From the NCBI GenBank assembly GCA_000299115.1, contig CP003801.1:1-64000 (forward strand): a stretch of 64,000 nt of DNA, given 5' to 3'. Below the pieces are notes generated by a model. It was not told the origin of the DNA, did not search any database, and was given only the letters and a program-made list of their open reading frames with translations. A program made the translations under genes and the position numbers. Positions 1 through 9,328 of the stretch are shown here, in pieces (the stretch's first letter is position 1; every line of letters starts with the position of its first letter). This stretch comes from an alpha proteobacterium HIMB59 (GTDB taxonomy: Bacteria > Pseudomonadota > Alphaproteobacteria > HIMB59).

Positions 1-1305
1 TTAAATTAAAGTTTTTATTAATTTTTTAAAAAAGGGAAATCTGAAAGAAAGTTTAGGTATAGAGGGTTTAAATTTATTTACATTAAAGGTATCAAGAGTT
101 TTTTGTTGAGGGTCTGAATATTTTGATTTTATTGAAGCTACTGGGGATTTTTGATTAAGATTTGAGATTAAATCAACCATGGTGATTAATCCAGAGGGTG
201 AGACTAAATAATAACATTTATCTAAATTCAATAGCTCGTATGCACTATCGTTGATTTTAACATCAAAATGATTTTTAGAATATGAGTTAGCCAATAATAT
301 AGTATTGATTTTTTGTTTAGGAGAGAAGTCAGAAGAGCAAATCAAATTAGACTCACTTTTTAGTAGTGAGAAAATTGATTTCGACGATCCTTCTATTTTA
401 ATTTCAGGAAAAAAATTACCTTTAAAAAATAAAGAGCTTGATTGGCTATCATCTATAGCATTTGAAAAGAAATAATTTTGGTCTGTATAAAAATTATTGA
501 TCTCTAATATTTGATTAGAAAAAGAACGAGGACCGGTAAGTCTTAAAAGAAATTTGAATATGTGTGTAGTTAAAAAATTTGGAAATAAATTAAAAAATGT
601 GAAAAATATCTTATTGATGTAATTTGTATAGTTCTCACTTGGTTTTATATCATTTTTATGTTCTTTTAAGAAAATATGTAAAATATTTGCCAATTGATGG
701 CAAATACCTAAATAACTTTTGTTTTTAATAGCAATGGTTTTTTTTAATTTATCATCTTCGAAAATTGAAATATCTAAAGGAAGAGAGGATGTAAGTATAT
801 GATTTTCATTGATCTTTATGTTGAAAATTTTTTTAGCGTAAGACTTGAGTTGGTTCACATTATCAGAGATTAGATGGGCACTTTTATTATTTGGGAATAT
901 TAAATTAACATTACTGTTTGATTTTAAATTAGTAAAAAAAGATGATGAATATTTATGATCTAAGTTATCAAAGATACATGAGTAAAAAATTTTTACATTT
1001 TCTGATTTTAAACTAACTCCTATTTCATCATTTGCTTGTAAGTGATTATAATCAGCAGAGCAAAAAGATATTTGACTACCACTAATTGGTTCTCTTAATA
1101 ATAACTTTGATTTACTTAAAATACCAAAAGTATCAAGCAAGATAGGCTTTTCTATATTTCTTAGTAAGTTTTGAGGTAAAAAATAACTATGATAGTTAGA
1201 ATTATCCTCAATATTATTACTTAATTTGATATTAGTCTGGGATATTTGGGATAAAATGCCTGCAACAGCTTTGTTATTTACAATTAAATTTTTAAATTCT
1301 TCCAT
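1..1305 (-). CDS. Hypothetical protein, 434 aa, directly behind glmS
   Basis: I do not recognise this protein. Its ATG follows the glmS stop codon with no spacer, so it is almost certainly co-transcribed and translationally coupled with glmU-glmS; its stop codon occupies the first three bases of the window. There is no signal peptide at the N-terminus. Residues about 230-258 form a hydrophobic, Phe-rich stretch, and the last 20 or so residues are strongly basic and aromatic, which could allow peripheral membrane contact. The rest is soluble-looking and rich in Asn, Ser and Lys. In many alphaproteobacteria recG follows glmS, but this protein has no helicase motifs and is far too short. A role near amino-sugar or envelope synthesis is only a contextual guess. 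Confidence 0.75.
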   Translation of the reverse strand: MEEFKNLIVNNKAVAGILSQISQTNIKLSNNIEDNSNYHSYFLPQNLLRNIEKPILLDTFGILSKSKLLLREPISGSQISFCSADYNHLQANDEIGVSLKSENVKIFYSCIFDNLDHKYSSSFFTNLKSNSNVNLIFPNNKSAHLISDNVNQLKSYAKKIFNIKINENHILTSSLPLDISIFEDDKLKKTIAIKNKSYLGICHQLANILHIFLKEHKNDIKPSENYTNYINKIFFTFFNLFPNFLTTHIFKFLLRLTGPRSFSNQILEINNFYTDQNYFFSNAIDDSQSSSLFFKGNFFPEIKIEGSSKSIFSLLKSESNLICSSDFSPKQKINTILLANSYSKNHFDVKINDSAYELLNLDKCYYLVSPSGLITMVDLISNLNQKSPVASIKSKYSDPQQKTLDTFNVNKFKPSIPKLSFRFPFFKKLIKTLI

Positions 1306-3108
1306 TTACTCTACAGTTACTGATTTCGCTAAATTTCTTGGTTGATCGATATCAGTACCTTCGTTTAAAGCAAAGTAATATGAAATTAATTGAAGTGGAA
1401 TAGTATAAATGAAAGGTGTGTCAATAATGTTTTCTTTTGGCATATTGATCATTTTGATTTCACCATTAATTTTGCTCATATTTCTAACACTAGATAAAAT
1501 GATGATTTTGCCATTTCTGGCAGAGATTTCTTGAGCATTTGATACGGATTTTTCGAACAAATCATTATTAGGAATTAGGCAAACTGTAATCGAATCCTTA
1601 TCAATCAAAGCAATGGGGCCATGCTTCATCTCCCCGCCAGGGAAGCCCTCACTATGCATGTATGAAATTTCTTTTAATTTTAAGGACCCCTCTAAAGCAA
1701 TAGGATATGCAATATTTCTTCCAATAAAATAACAAGCATTTGCTTGAGCTAATTTTTTAGAAATAATTTTAGCGACAGGAGTGAACTCCTTAATAAGTTT
1801 TTCAATTTTAGAGGGTAATTTTGTTAAAAGACCAATATTCATTTTGTATATTTGATTAGATGTTGTCTTTTCCATTCTTCCAACTTCTAGTGCTAGGTTA
1901 GCTAAGCTGAGTAATTGACAAGTAAAGGCTTTTGTTGATGCTACCCCAACTTCTTTCTGAGCATAAGTTGGAATGGTAACTTCTGCCTCTCTGACCATGC
2001 TACTCTCTAAAGAGTTCGTAATAACGATAGATTTATGATTCATTTTTTTTACATATTTTAAAGCCATCAAAGTATCCATTGTCTCACCTGATTGTGAGAT
2101 AAAAATAAAAAGTATTTGTTTGTTTTTGTTGATTTTTTTATATCTCAACTCCGAAGCCAATTCGGTACTTACTTCTTTATTGGTAAAATGATTAAAATAA
2201 TATTCACCTACCATAGATGCATGATATGCGGTTCCACAACCCACCAGAACAATTTTGTCTACTTCAAAGAGATGCCTAAATTTTGTCTCAAAATCAACAA
2301 AGTATTCTGAAGTATATTTTGTTTGCGTGCTTTTTAATACAATTGGCTGTTCATGTATTTCTTTCAACATGAAGTGTTGGTATTCACCTTTGTCATAGGG
2401 ATTCTGATATGAGATATTTTTTTGAAATGTTATTTTAATTTTTTTTTGTAGATAGCTAATTTTACTCTCATAAATTTTAATGATGTCACCATCCTCACAA
2501 TGAAAAATAGTATCATGATAATTAGAGAGAATTGATGAGTCTGAACAAATGTAAAATGATTGGTTTTTATTTGAGATAGATATAGGGCTTCCATTCTTTA
2601 AAATATAAAAACTGTTATTTCTTTTTATAAAAATAACGAATGCAAAATTTCCACGAATTGTTTTGTGAAAAACTTTAATTGCTTCATCTGGATCTTTGTA
2701 TTTATCAATTAAATAACTTAAATAATAAAAACTGACTTCAGTATCAGATTTAATATTCTTAGGAATTTCTTTATATCGATTTTGAATTTTACTATAATTT
2801 TCAATTATACCATTACATACCAATGTAAGGTTCTCATTGGCAAAGGGATGCGCATTGTTTCTGCTTACTACTCCATGAGTGGCCCATCGAGTATGACCAA
2901 TGACACCTGAAAAAGACTTATCTTTTACATTTTTTGATTTTTTTTCTAAATTTGAAATTTTCCCTACGCTCTTAATAGTTCTTATTTTTTTTTGAGAAAA
3001 TAAAGAAATCCCAGCTGAGTCATAGCCTCTGTATTCTAATTTCTTTAAAATTTCTATTGCTTCAGACTTTAAAGATTCAGAATTTAAAATACCAACAATA
3101 CCACACAT
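1306..3108 (-). CDS. glmS: Glutamine-fructose-6-phosphate aminotransferase (isomerizing)
   Basis: This cytoplasmic enzyme makes glucosamine-6-phosphate from fructose-6-phosphate and glutamine, the entry to UDP-GlcNAc. The 600-aa length is typical. The protein begins MCGIVG, so Cys2 is the N-terminal glutaminase nucleophile after Met removal, and RGYDSAG follows. Two SIS sugar-isomerase domains are visible (SQSGETMDT and VASTKAFT in the first, EGSLKLKEISYMHSEG with GGEMKHGP in the second), and the C-terminus DQPRNLAKSVTVE is the family signature. Its ATG overlaps the glmU stop by one base (TAATG), which rules out a glmS ribozyme leader and points to translational coupling. The next two steps are also encoded here (glmM at 32.2-33.6 kb, glmU immediately upstream). 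Confidence 0.97.
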   Translation of the reverse strand: MCGIVGILNSESLKSEAIEILKKLEYRGYDSAGISLFSQKKIRTIKSVGKISNLEKKSKNVKDKSFSGVIGHTRWATHGVVSRNNAHPFANENLTLVCNGIIENYSKIQNRYKEIPKNIKSDTEVSFYYLSYLIDKYKDPDEAIKVFHKTIRGNFAFVIFIKRNNSFYILKNGSPISISNKNQSFYICSDSSILSNYHDTIFHCEDGDIIKIYESKISYLQKKIKITFQKNISYQNPYDKGEYQHFMLKEIHEQPIVLKSTQTKYTSEYFVDFETKFRHLFEVDKIVLVGCGTAYHASMVGEYYFNHFTNKEVSTELASELRYKKINKNKQILFIFISQSGETMDTLMALKYVKKMNHKSIVITNSLESSMVREAEVTIPTYAQKEVGVASTKAFTCQLLSLANLALEVGRMEKTTSNQIYKMNIGLLTKLPSKIEKLIKEFTPVAKIISKKLAQANACYFIGRNIAYPIALEGSLKLKEISYMHSEGFPGGEMKHGPIALIDKDSITVCLIPNNDLFEKSVSNAQEISARNGKIIILSSVRNMSKINGEIKMINMPKENIIDTPFIYTIPLQLISYYFALNEGTDIDQPRNLAKSVTVE

Positions 3109-4397
3109 TATTTTTTAAAATTTTTAATATTTTTTTGTTTAGACCTACTTATGGAGAAATAGTTTTTAGGAACGTTTTTTGTAATTACTGAACCTGCTGC
3201 GATATAGGAATTTTCACCAATACTCACTGGAGCAATAATAGATGAATTTGTTCCCACAAAGCAATTGTTACCAATTTTTGATTGATATTTATTCTTTCCA
3301 TCATAGTTACAGGTTATCGTCCCTGCTCCAATATTAGTATTTTTTCCCACTGTGCTGTCACCCAAATAAGATAGATGATTCACTTTGACTTTATCTGCCA
3401 ATTTAGATTTTTTAATTTCTACAAAATTACCCAATCTAACCTCATTTTGTAAAATGGTCTCCGGTCTCAGTCTTGCAAAAGGTCCAATTGAACAATTTTT
3501 TCCGATATAGCAGTTTTCTAAATATGAAAATGATTTAATAGCAGTTCCAGTCATAATTTTTACACCTTTTTTAATAACAACATTGGGTTCAATAATCACA
3601 TCTCTTGATATTTGAACATCAGTTTCAATATAAACAGTTTCTGGTTGTAAGATTTTAACTCCAGAACTTATTAATTCGGATTTAATTAGTTCTTGAGAGG
3701 CTTTCTCTAAATCATTTAGTTCTTTAAAATTATTTACTCCAAGTATTGGAGATTTATTATTGACATAAGTATTTAATTTTAAATTTTGCTTATGTGAAAT
3801 ATCTATTAAATCTGTTATGTAGAATTCTTTTTTTATCTTATTTTTTTTTAAAACATCAACATTCTTGATAGCTTTTTTTGATATAAGGAAAATACCTGTA
3901 TTAACTAAATTAATATTCTTTTCATCAAGATCACAATCAGCATCTTCTACAATCTTTAATAAATTATTATTTTTCATAATCACTCTACCATAACCACTAG
4001 GATCTTTCACTTTTTGAGATATAACTGAAATATCAATTTTAGATTTAATTCCTCTAGATAAAAAATTATTAATGATCTTATAATCGAATATCGGTGTATC
4101 AGCCAAAAGAATTAGATAATAATCAAAATTCTTATTAGAATTGAAATACTGTTTAATGGCGCCTCCAGTTCCATTAATTGGATTTTGAATAAATATTGAT
4201 TTATTTTTATTTTGTATAAATTTTGAATTTACCTTACTTGAAATAATATTTATTTGATTGATATTTTTATTTTTTTCTAGAGCTTCTAAATTGAAATCAA
4301 TTAATTGCTTACCTGAAATAGAATGAACAAATTTTGGTTTTTCTGAATTAAATCTTTTACTTTTACCGGCAGAAAGAATAATGGCGCAAATTTTCAT
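3108..4397 (-). CDS. glmU: Bifunctional GlcNAc-1-P uridyltransferase / GlcN-1-P acetyltransferase
   Basis: This enzyme acetylates glucosamine-1-phosphate and then transfers UMP to give UDP-GlcNAc for peptidoglycan and lipid A. The N-terminal nucleotidyltransferase domain opens with ILSAGKSKRFNSEKPKFVH, the usual LAAGxGxRM pattern with small changes. From about residue 245 a left-handed beta-helix of hexapeptide repeats runs to the end, including GPFARLRP, the acetyltransferase histidine in VNHLSYLGD, and GAGTITCNYDG. At 429 aa it is slightly short because loops and the C-terminal tail are trimmed. It is the first gene of the minus-strand glmU-glmS-hypothetical unit and diverges from sua5. Confidence 0.95.
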   Translation of the reverse strand: MKICAIILSAGKSKRFNSEKPKFVHSISGKQLIDFNLEALEKNKNINQINIISSKVNSKFIQNKNKSIFIQNPINGTGGAIKQYFNSNKNFDYYLILLADTPIFDYKIINNFLSRGIKSKIDISVISQKVKDPSGYGRVIMKNNNLLKIVEDADCDLDEKNINLVNTGIFLISKKAIKNVDVLKKNKIKKEFYITDLIDISHKQNLKLNTYVNNKSPILGVNNFKELNDLEKASQELIKSELISSGVKILQPETVYIETDVQISRDVIIEPNVVIKKGVKIMTGTAIKSFSYLENCYIGKNCSIGPFARLRPETILQNEVRLGNFVEIKKSKLADKVKVNHLSYLGDSTVGKNTNIGAGTITCNYDGKNKYQSKIGNNCFVGTNSSIIAPVSIGENSYIAAGSVITKNVPKNYFSISRSKQKNIKNFKK

Positions 4398-4429
4398 AAA
4401 GTAGTAAAATAATATTAATAGATCTGAGC

Positions 4430-4458
4430 TTTACACTAAAAATATATCTAAATATGTA
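4430..4458 (+). promoter_or_regulatory. Candidate sigma-70 promoter of sua5 with very short leader
   Basis: TTTACA at 4430-4435 and TATGTA at 4453-4458 are separated by 17 bases in the 65-base gap between the divergent glmU and sua5 starts. The -10-like box ends only four bases before the sua5 ATG, so a transcript from it would be nearly leaderless. This is a pattern match in very AT-rich DNA and is not proven. Confidence 0.3.
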
Positions 4459-4462
4459 AATT

Positions 4463-5398
4463 ATGACGATAATTGTAAAAAAAAATTATTCATCCTCTCT
4501 TTTTAAAATAATTAAAGAAAAACTGAACAATCTTGAATTGGTTAGTTTACCAACTGAGACAGTCTATGGTTTAGCTGGTCTTGGTACAAAAATAGAGTCT
4601 GCAAAAAAGATATACAAATTAAAAGAGAGACCTCTTCACAAGAAATTAATTTTCCATTGTTCTGATATTAAAATGGTTAAAAAATTTTTTTTCTTAGATC
4701 AAGAGAACGAAATATTGGCTAAAAAATTTTGGCCGGGTCCACTTACTCTCATTTTAAAGAGAAAATCATTCCTTATTCCAAAGACCCTTACTATTAATAA
4801 TGATTGTGCGGTTAGAATACCCAAAAATGATTTTACAGTTTCTGTGATAAAAAAAGTGGGTCTGCCTATTGTAATGCCTTCAGCAAATAGATTTAAAAAG
4901 TTAAGTCCAATCAATGCAAAAATGGTTTCTGAACAATTTAAAGATACTAATTTATTTATAATTGATGGGGGAAAATGTAATATTGGTTTAGAGTCAACCC
5001 TAGTCAGAATTATAAAGAATAAGTTAGAAATTATTAGACCAGGGAAAATAAGTTTAAAACAAATTAAAAAGGAATTACCTTTCATAAATCTTAAGGAAAA
5101 TGCGGAGAGGTATTTTTCTGGTACTTCTAAGAAACACTATTCTCCAAATAAAAAAATATTTTTAAATATAAAAAAACCTGCAAGCAACTCAGCCTATTTA
5201 AATTTTGGAAAAAAACATAAAAAAGAGTTTAGAAACCTCAGTGAAAAGGGGAGTTTGGATGAAGCTGCCAAAAATTTATATCATTTCATTTTTTTAGCAG
5301 ATCAAAACCAAGATTTTAAAACAATATCAATTGCACCTATACCTAATAGAAATATTGGGGAGGCAATAAATGATCGTTTAATGAGAGCATCAAAATGA
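4463..5398 (+). CDS. sua5: Threonylcarbamoyl-AMP synthase, long Sua5 form
   Basis: This enzyme makes threonylcarbamoyl-AMP from threonine, bicarbonate and ATP, the first step of t6A37 modification of tRNAs reading ANN codons. The YrdC domain is clear in about residues 10-190: SLPTETVYGLAGL, KLKERP, the FWPGPLTLIL motif and MPSANR. A C-terminal Sua5-type domain (about 215-311, with HYSPNK at its start) makes this the long form instead of the short TsaC. The stop overlaps the next gene's start by four bases (ATGA), a sua5/flavoprotein pairing common in alphaproteobacteria. The ATG at 4463 fits the N-terminus of the family. Confidence 0.92.
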   Translation: MTIIVKKNYSSSLFKIIKEKLNNLELVSLPTETVYGLAGLGTKIESAKKIYKLKERPLHKKLIFHCSDIKMVKKFFFLDQENEILAKKFWPGPLTLILKRKSFLIPKTLTINNDCAVRIPKNDFTVSVIKKVGLPIVMPSANRFKKLSPINAKMVSEQFKDTNLFIIDGGKCNIGLESTLVRIIKNKLEIIRPGKISLKQIKKELPFINLKENAERYFSGTSKKHYSPNKKIFLNIKKPASNSAYLNFGKKHKKEFRNLSEKGSLDEAAKNLYHFIFLADQNQDFKTISIAPIPNRNIGEAINDRLMRASK

Positions 5399-6660
5399 AA
5401 TTTCCGGCAATAGTTAAAAAACAAAATGAGAGAATGATTGCATATCCAAGAAATACAGAAGAGGTTTCAAACATAGTAAAGTTCTCAAATAAAAATGGTC
5501 TGAATATTATACCTCTAGGAGGTGAAACAAATAGAGTTGATGGAACAAAACCCGACCAAAAATCTAAAAATTTATTCATAAGCTTTTCTAAAATGAAAAA
5601 AATAATAGAAATAGATACAGATAACTTAATCTTAACTGTCGAGAGTGGGGTTACTTTAAAGAAAATTCAACAAATATCTCAATCAAAGAATTTATTTTTT
5701 CCTGTGAATATTGCCCCAAGTGATGAATGTACGATTGGCGGGAATATTTCAACAAATGTTGGAGGACTTCAAACTCTAAAGTTCGGAAATATTGAAGATC
5801 ATATAAATGGGCTAGAGGTTGTGTTGTCTGATGGAAAGGTTTTGAATTCTTTAAGCAAATTAAAAAAAGATAACTTTGGTCCTAAATTATGGAAAATCTT
5901 TTGCGGTTCTGAAGGTATTTTTGGAATTGTTACCAAAGCTAATCTAAATTTAAAGCCCAAAAAAAATTATATTACTACATACTTTCTTGAGATAAATAGT
6001 CTACATAAAGCTATCTTACTATTTAAAAAAATAAGACATCAATTTTATGATTATCTAACTAGTTTTGAAATTATTTTTCCCATCCCAAGTACAATATTGT
6101 TAAATAAAAAATCTAACTTCCACTTAATAGTAGAAATGCAATCAAATGAAAAAAATAATTTTCAAAAACCTTTAAAAAATCTTTTTCAAAAACATCAAAC
6201 AAAAATAATTAAACTAGAAAAAAATAAACATAATTCTTGGATTTGGAAAAAAAGAGAGGATCTCGTCCATATCCAAAAGGATTTAAATTTTAATCATAAA
6301 TTTGATATCTCATTACCCTTATCCCAATGGAAGGATTTTATTTTAAAAACCAATAAATTTATTAAAAAGTTTCCACAATTTTCACCCTATTTCTTTGGTC
6401 ATTTAGGCGATGGTAATTTACATTGCAATTTTAAAGTAGAAAATGATTTGTCTAAAGATGTAGATATTTTAAGTAATTTTATCTACGATTTGACACTATC
6501 TCTAAATGGAAGTATTGCAGCAGAACATGGACTTGGGCAAAAGAAAAACATGCTACTTAAAAAATATAAGTCGAAAGAATATTATAATTTTCTTAAAAGT
6601 TTAAAAAAGTATTTAGATCCAAATAAAAATCTTGGGACCAATAAATTATTTAAGTCCTAG
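5395..6660 (+). CDS. FAD-binding oxidoreductase, GlcD / D-2-hydroxyacid dehydrogenase type
   Basis: This is a flavoprotein of the vanillyl-alcohol-oxidase fold, probably oxidising a D-2-hydroxy acid such as D-lactate or D-2-hydroxyglutarate. The N-terminal FAD-binding PCMH domain shows IIPLGGETN, the pyrophosphate-contacting CTIGGNISTNVGG, and CGSEGIFGIVTKA. The C-terminal substrate and metal part carries FGHLGDGNLHCNF and AAEHGLGQKK with the conserved histidines. At 421 aa it is a single-subunit form without the iron-sulfur domain. It is coupled to sua5 by a 4-base overlap, and its 3' end overlaps puuB on the other strand by 15 bases. The precise substrate cannot be read from sequence. Confidence 0.88.
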   Translation: MKFPAIVKKQNERMIAYPRNTEEVSNIVKFSNKNGLNIIPLGGETNRVDGTKPDQKSKNLFISFSKMKKIIEIDTDNLILTVESGVTLKKIQQISQSKNLFFPVNIAPSDECTIGGNISTNVGGLQTLKFGNIEDHINGLEVVLSDGKVLNSLSKLKKDNFGPKLWKIFCGSEGIFGIVTKANLNLKPKKNYITTYFLEINSLHKAILLFKKIRHQFYDYLTSFEIIFPIPSTILLNKKSNFHLIVEMQSNEKNNFQKPLKNLFQKHQTKIIKLEKNKHNSWIWKKREDLVHIQKDLNFNHKFDISLPLSQWKDFILKTNKFIKKFPQFSPYFFGHLGDGNLHCNFKVENDLSKDVDILSNFIYDLTLSLNGSIAAEHGLGQKKNMLLKKYKSKEYYNFLKSLKKYLDPNKNLGTNKLFKS

Positions 6661-7935
6661 AAAATCTTTGATTTTAAAATAACTCATCGCAAGGACTAAA
6701 AGTGGAGTATCAATTACACCAAATCCTGGAAAATTACGATGATATATTTTTTCAAATAAGGGAAAATTTGAATTATCTGATACTAGAGTTTGTGCCAACA
6801 TTTTTCCTACCATAGTAGTTAAAGCAAGGCCATGACCAGAATAGCCTTGAGCAAAATAAATATCTCTATTGATGGCGCCAATATGAGGAAATCTATTTGC
6901 AGTAATTGCAACATGACCACTCCATGTACACCATGCTTTAAATTTCTCGATGCCAGGAAGTATTTTTTTAATACTTTTTTTTAACGAATTTTCTAAATTT
7001 ATTGGATCTATATTTGAATAACTTACCCCTCCACCAAATATTAAGTTATTATTTCCATCTAATCGGAAATAATTTAAAACAAACAACATATCTCCCACAG
7101 TAATTTTTCTTTTAAAGTAATTTGATAAATCTCGATCTGGAATATCGGTATATGCTGAAACATAAGTTTTTACTGGCATAATTTTTCTTCGAAGCTCTTT
7201 ATTCAGGTTATCTAAGTATGCATTGCAACATAGAACCATTTTGTCAGCTGTTACTTCAAATTTATTAGATAGCTGTATTTTTATTCTTCCCTCCTGCTTA
7301 TATGAAACCACTTCACTTTCTTCATAAATCTTACAATTTTGATTTTTAAGAAGTTCTTTAGCTAAACCGAGGCAGTAATTTAAAGGATGGATTTGCCCAC
7401 ATTCAGAGTCATACATAGCTGACTGGTAATATGGGCTATCAAAATAATCTTGCATTTGATTTTTGGATAAATATTGAGCTGACTCGTATTTGAATTGATT
7501 TTGAAGTTGATCTATAAATCTTTTTAATTCTTCATCATGAGATTTCGTAACACTTGTTAATAAATATCCTTCAATAAGATCACAGTCTAAATTAAGGTCT
7601 TTAATATTTTTTTTAACTTCTCGAACTGCATCTACAGTAAAATTCCATAGAGTTTTTATTTCATCTTCGCTGTGTTTTTGCTTTGAATAATCCTCTGATG
7701 AAAAACCATGCAAAAGTTGTCCACCATTTCTTCCAGAAGCTCCCCAACCTATCTTATTTTTCTCTAAAATTACGATTTTAAGATTAGGGTTTATTTTATT
7801 TAGGTAAAAGGCCGTAGTTATGCCAGAAAGACCAGCTCCTACAATGCAAACATCACATTGTATGCTTTCATTTAATTTGTTAGAATCTAAACTATATGCT
7901 TTTGTTCTTACATAATAATTATCTGAATAATTCAT
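6646..7935 (-). CDS. puuB: Gamma-glutamylputrescine oxidase-like FAD oxidoreductase
   Basis: This is a DAO-family flavoprotein expected to oxidise gamma-glutamylputrescine to gamma-glutamyl-aminobutyraldehyde with release of ammonia and peroxide. The N-terminus resembles PuuB/OrdL: a YY motif, LNESIQCDVCIVGAGLSG (dinucleotide-binding fold), GWGASGRNGGQL, and near the C-terminus YFAQGYSGHGLALTT. I chose the ATG at 7935 (MNYSDNYYV), because the upstream in-frame ATG and TTG only add a few unconserved residues. It diverges from puuA, the preceding enzyme of the pathway, across about 40 bases. The neighbouring putrescine importer and agmatine genes support the substrate assignment; related family members act on other amines. 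Confidence 0.85.
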   Translation of the reverse strand: MNYSDNYYVRTKAYSLDSNKLNESIQCDVCIVGAGLSGITTAFYLNKINPNLKIVILEKNKIGWGASGRNGGQLLHGFSSEDYSKQKHSEDEIKTLWNFTVDAVREVKKNIKDLNLDCDLIEGYLLTSVTKSHDEELKRFIDQLQNQFKYESAQYLSKNQMQDYFDSPYYQSAMYDSECGQIHPLNYCLGLAKELLKNQNCKIYEESEVVSYKQEGRIKIQLSNKFEVTADKMVLCCNAYLDNLNKELRRKIMPVKTYVSAYTDIPDRDLSNYFKRKITVGDMLFVLNYFRLDGNNNLIFGGGVSYSNIDPINLENSLKKSIKKILPGIEKFKAWCTWSGHVAITANRFPHIGAINRDIYFAQGYSGHGLALTTMVGKMLAQTLVSDNSNFPLFEKIYHRNFPGFGVIDTPLLVLAMSYFKIKDFLGLK

Positions 7936-7967
7936 CAGATACATAAATAACAAATTTTACACAACAC

Positions 7968-7978
7968 TTACACTCATG
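7968..7978 (+). promoter_or_regulatory. Shared 11-base sequence at the puuA start
   Basis: TTACACTCATG covers the puuA start codon. The identical sequence stands at the start of the saccharopine-dehydrogenase-like gene at 15105-15115. Both genes head plus-strand units opposite a divergent amine-metabolism gene. Neither copy has a clear Shine-Dalgarno sequence between it and the ATG. It could be a translation-start element, an operator or chance. Confidence 0.25.
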
Positions 7979-9328
7979 AATAATTACATAGAATGGTTTA
8001 AAAAGAATAAAATTACGGAGGTGGAATGTCTAATTCCAGATAATTCGGGTATTCCAAGAGGTAAAATTCTTCCAACCAAAAAATTTTTAAGCTCTTTTGA
8101 ATCTGGAGGGCTGAGACTACCTCTTCATTTATTTAAATTAGCGGTATCTAGAAGTGTCTCTTATTCAATTGATGATCAACTTTTAAATCCTACTGATGGG
8201 GATTTTATATTAAAACCAGATTTTAATACTTTAAGAGTAGTACCCTGGTATGAGGAGCCTACTGCGCAAATAATTTGTGATGCTGTGGATAGTAAAGAAA
8301 ATGAAATTGAAGTTTATTCAAGAGGAATTTTAAAAAGAGTAATAAATTTATTTAATAATATTGGTCTCGAACCTATCATTGCTCCAGAAATTGAATTTTA
8401 TTTAGTTAAAAAAAACAACGATCCAGATTATCCACTTGAGACACCTTCAGGGCAATCAGGAAGAATAGAAAAAGGAAATCAATCATATGGCATCGATGCC
8501 ATTAATGAATTTGATCATATTTTTGAAGATCTTTATGACTATTGTGAGGCACAAGACTTAGATGTTGAGAATATAAATCACGAAGATGGGCCAGCTCAAA
8601 TGGAAATTAATTTTAAGCATGGCAATCCATTAGATTTAGCAGATCAGGTCTTTTTATTTAAAAGAACATTAAGACAAACTGCACTTAAACATAATCTCTA
8701 TGCTACTTTTATGGCTAAACCATTAGAGGACTCCCCAGGCAATTCAATGCATATACACCAATCTTTATTAAAAAAAGGAAAGCCAGTTTTTGTAAATAAA
8801 GATTTAAAAACAACTAGTTACTTTGATCGCTATCTTGGAGGTTTGCAGAAATATTCAAAATCCTTCCTGCCTTTATTTGCCCCTAACGTTAATTCTTTTA
8901 AAAGATTAAGAGGTTATTGGGAAGAAGGAACTCCATTTAATCTTAACTGGGGCTACGAAAATAGAACATGTGGATTTAGAGTACCAAACTTTAATTCAGC
9001 TCAGCAAGCTAGAATTGAAAACAGACTTTGTGGATCGGATGTTAATCCTTATTTGGCAATATCTGCCACTTTGGCTGCTGGCTACCTAGGTATCAAAAAG
9101 AAGTTAAAGGCTACACAAGAAACCAAAAAAGCAGCATATAATGTAAACGTTTCCCTAACTGAAAGTATTTATCAGTCAATAGATATGTTTTCTCGATCAA
9201 AAGAAGCAAAGGAAATTTTTGGAGAGACATTTGTTGAGCTTTTTTGTTCAATTAAAGATTTAGAAGTTAACGCCTATAATAAAATTATTACCGCTTGGGA
9301 ACGTGAATATTTACTTTTGAACGTTTGA
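7976..9328 (+). CDS. puuA: Gamma-glutamylputrescine synthetase-like glutamine synthetase homologue
   Basis: The protein belongs to the glutamine-synthetase superfamily, subgroup of gamma-glutamyl-polyamine synthetases; it is expected to ligate glutamate to putrescine using ATP. Seen: the beta-grasp N-terminus with the RGKILPTKKF signature of this subgroup (GS proper differs here), catalytic-domain motifs APEIEFYLV, HEDGPAQMEINF, GNSMHIHQSL, FAPNVNSFKRL and NRTCGFRVP. There is no adenylylation tyrosine motif as in GlnA. At 450 aa the length is normal. It diverges from puuB, and its last 18 bases overlap potI on the other strand. PuuC and PuuD, which would complete the route to GABA, are not in the window. 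Confidence 0.88.
   Translation: MNNYIEWFKKNKITEVECLIPDNSGIPRGKILPTKKFLSSFESGGLRLPLHLFKLAVSRSVSYSIDDQLLNPTDGDFILKPDFNTLRVVPWYEEPTAQIICDAVDSKENEIEVYSRGILKRVINLFNNIGLEPIIAPEIEFYLVKKNNDPDYPLETPSGQSGRIEKGNQSYGIDAINEFDHIFEDLYDYCEAQDLDVENINHEDGPAQMEINFKHGNPLDLADQVFLFKRTLRQTALKHNLYATFMAKPLEDSPGNSMHIHQSLLKKGKPVFVNKDLKTTSYFDRYLGGLQKYSKSFLPLFAPNVNSFKRLRGYWEEGTPFNLNWGYENRTCGFRVPNFNSAQQARIENRLCGSDVNPYLAISATLAAGYLGIKKKLKATQETKKAAYNVNVSLTESIYQSIDMFSRSKEAKEIFGETFVELFCSIKDLEVNAYNKIITAWEREYLLLNV

Noticed and set aside
3100-3115. glmS ribozyme or other leader before glmS
   Set aside because: The glmS start overlaps the glmU stop, leaving no leader.
4699-5085. 128-aa minus-strand frame inside sua5
   Set aside because: Sua5 motifs account for the plus strand; the reverse translation has no family features.
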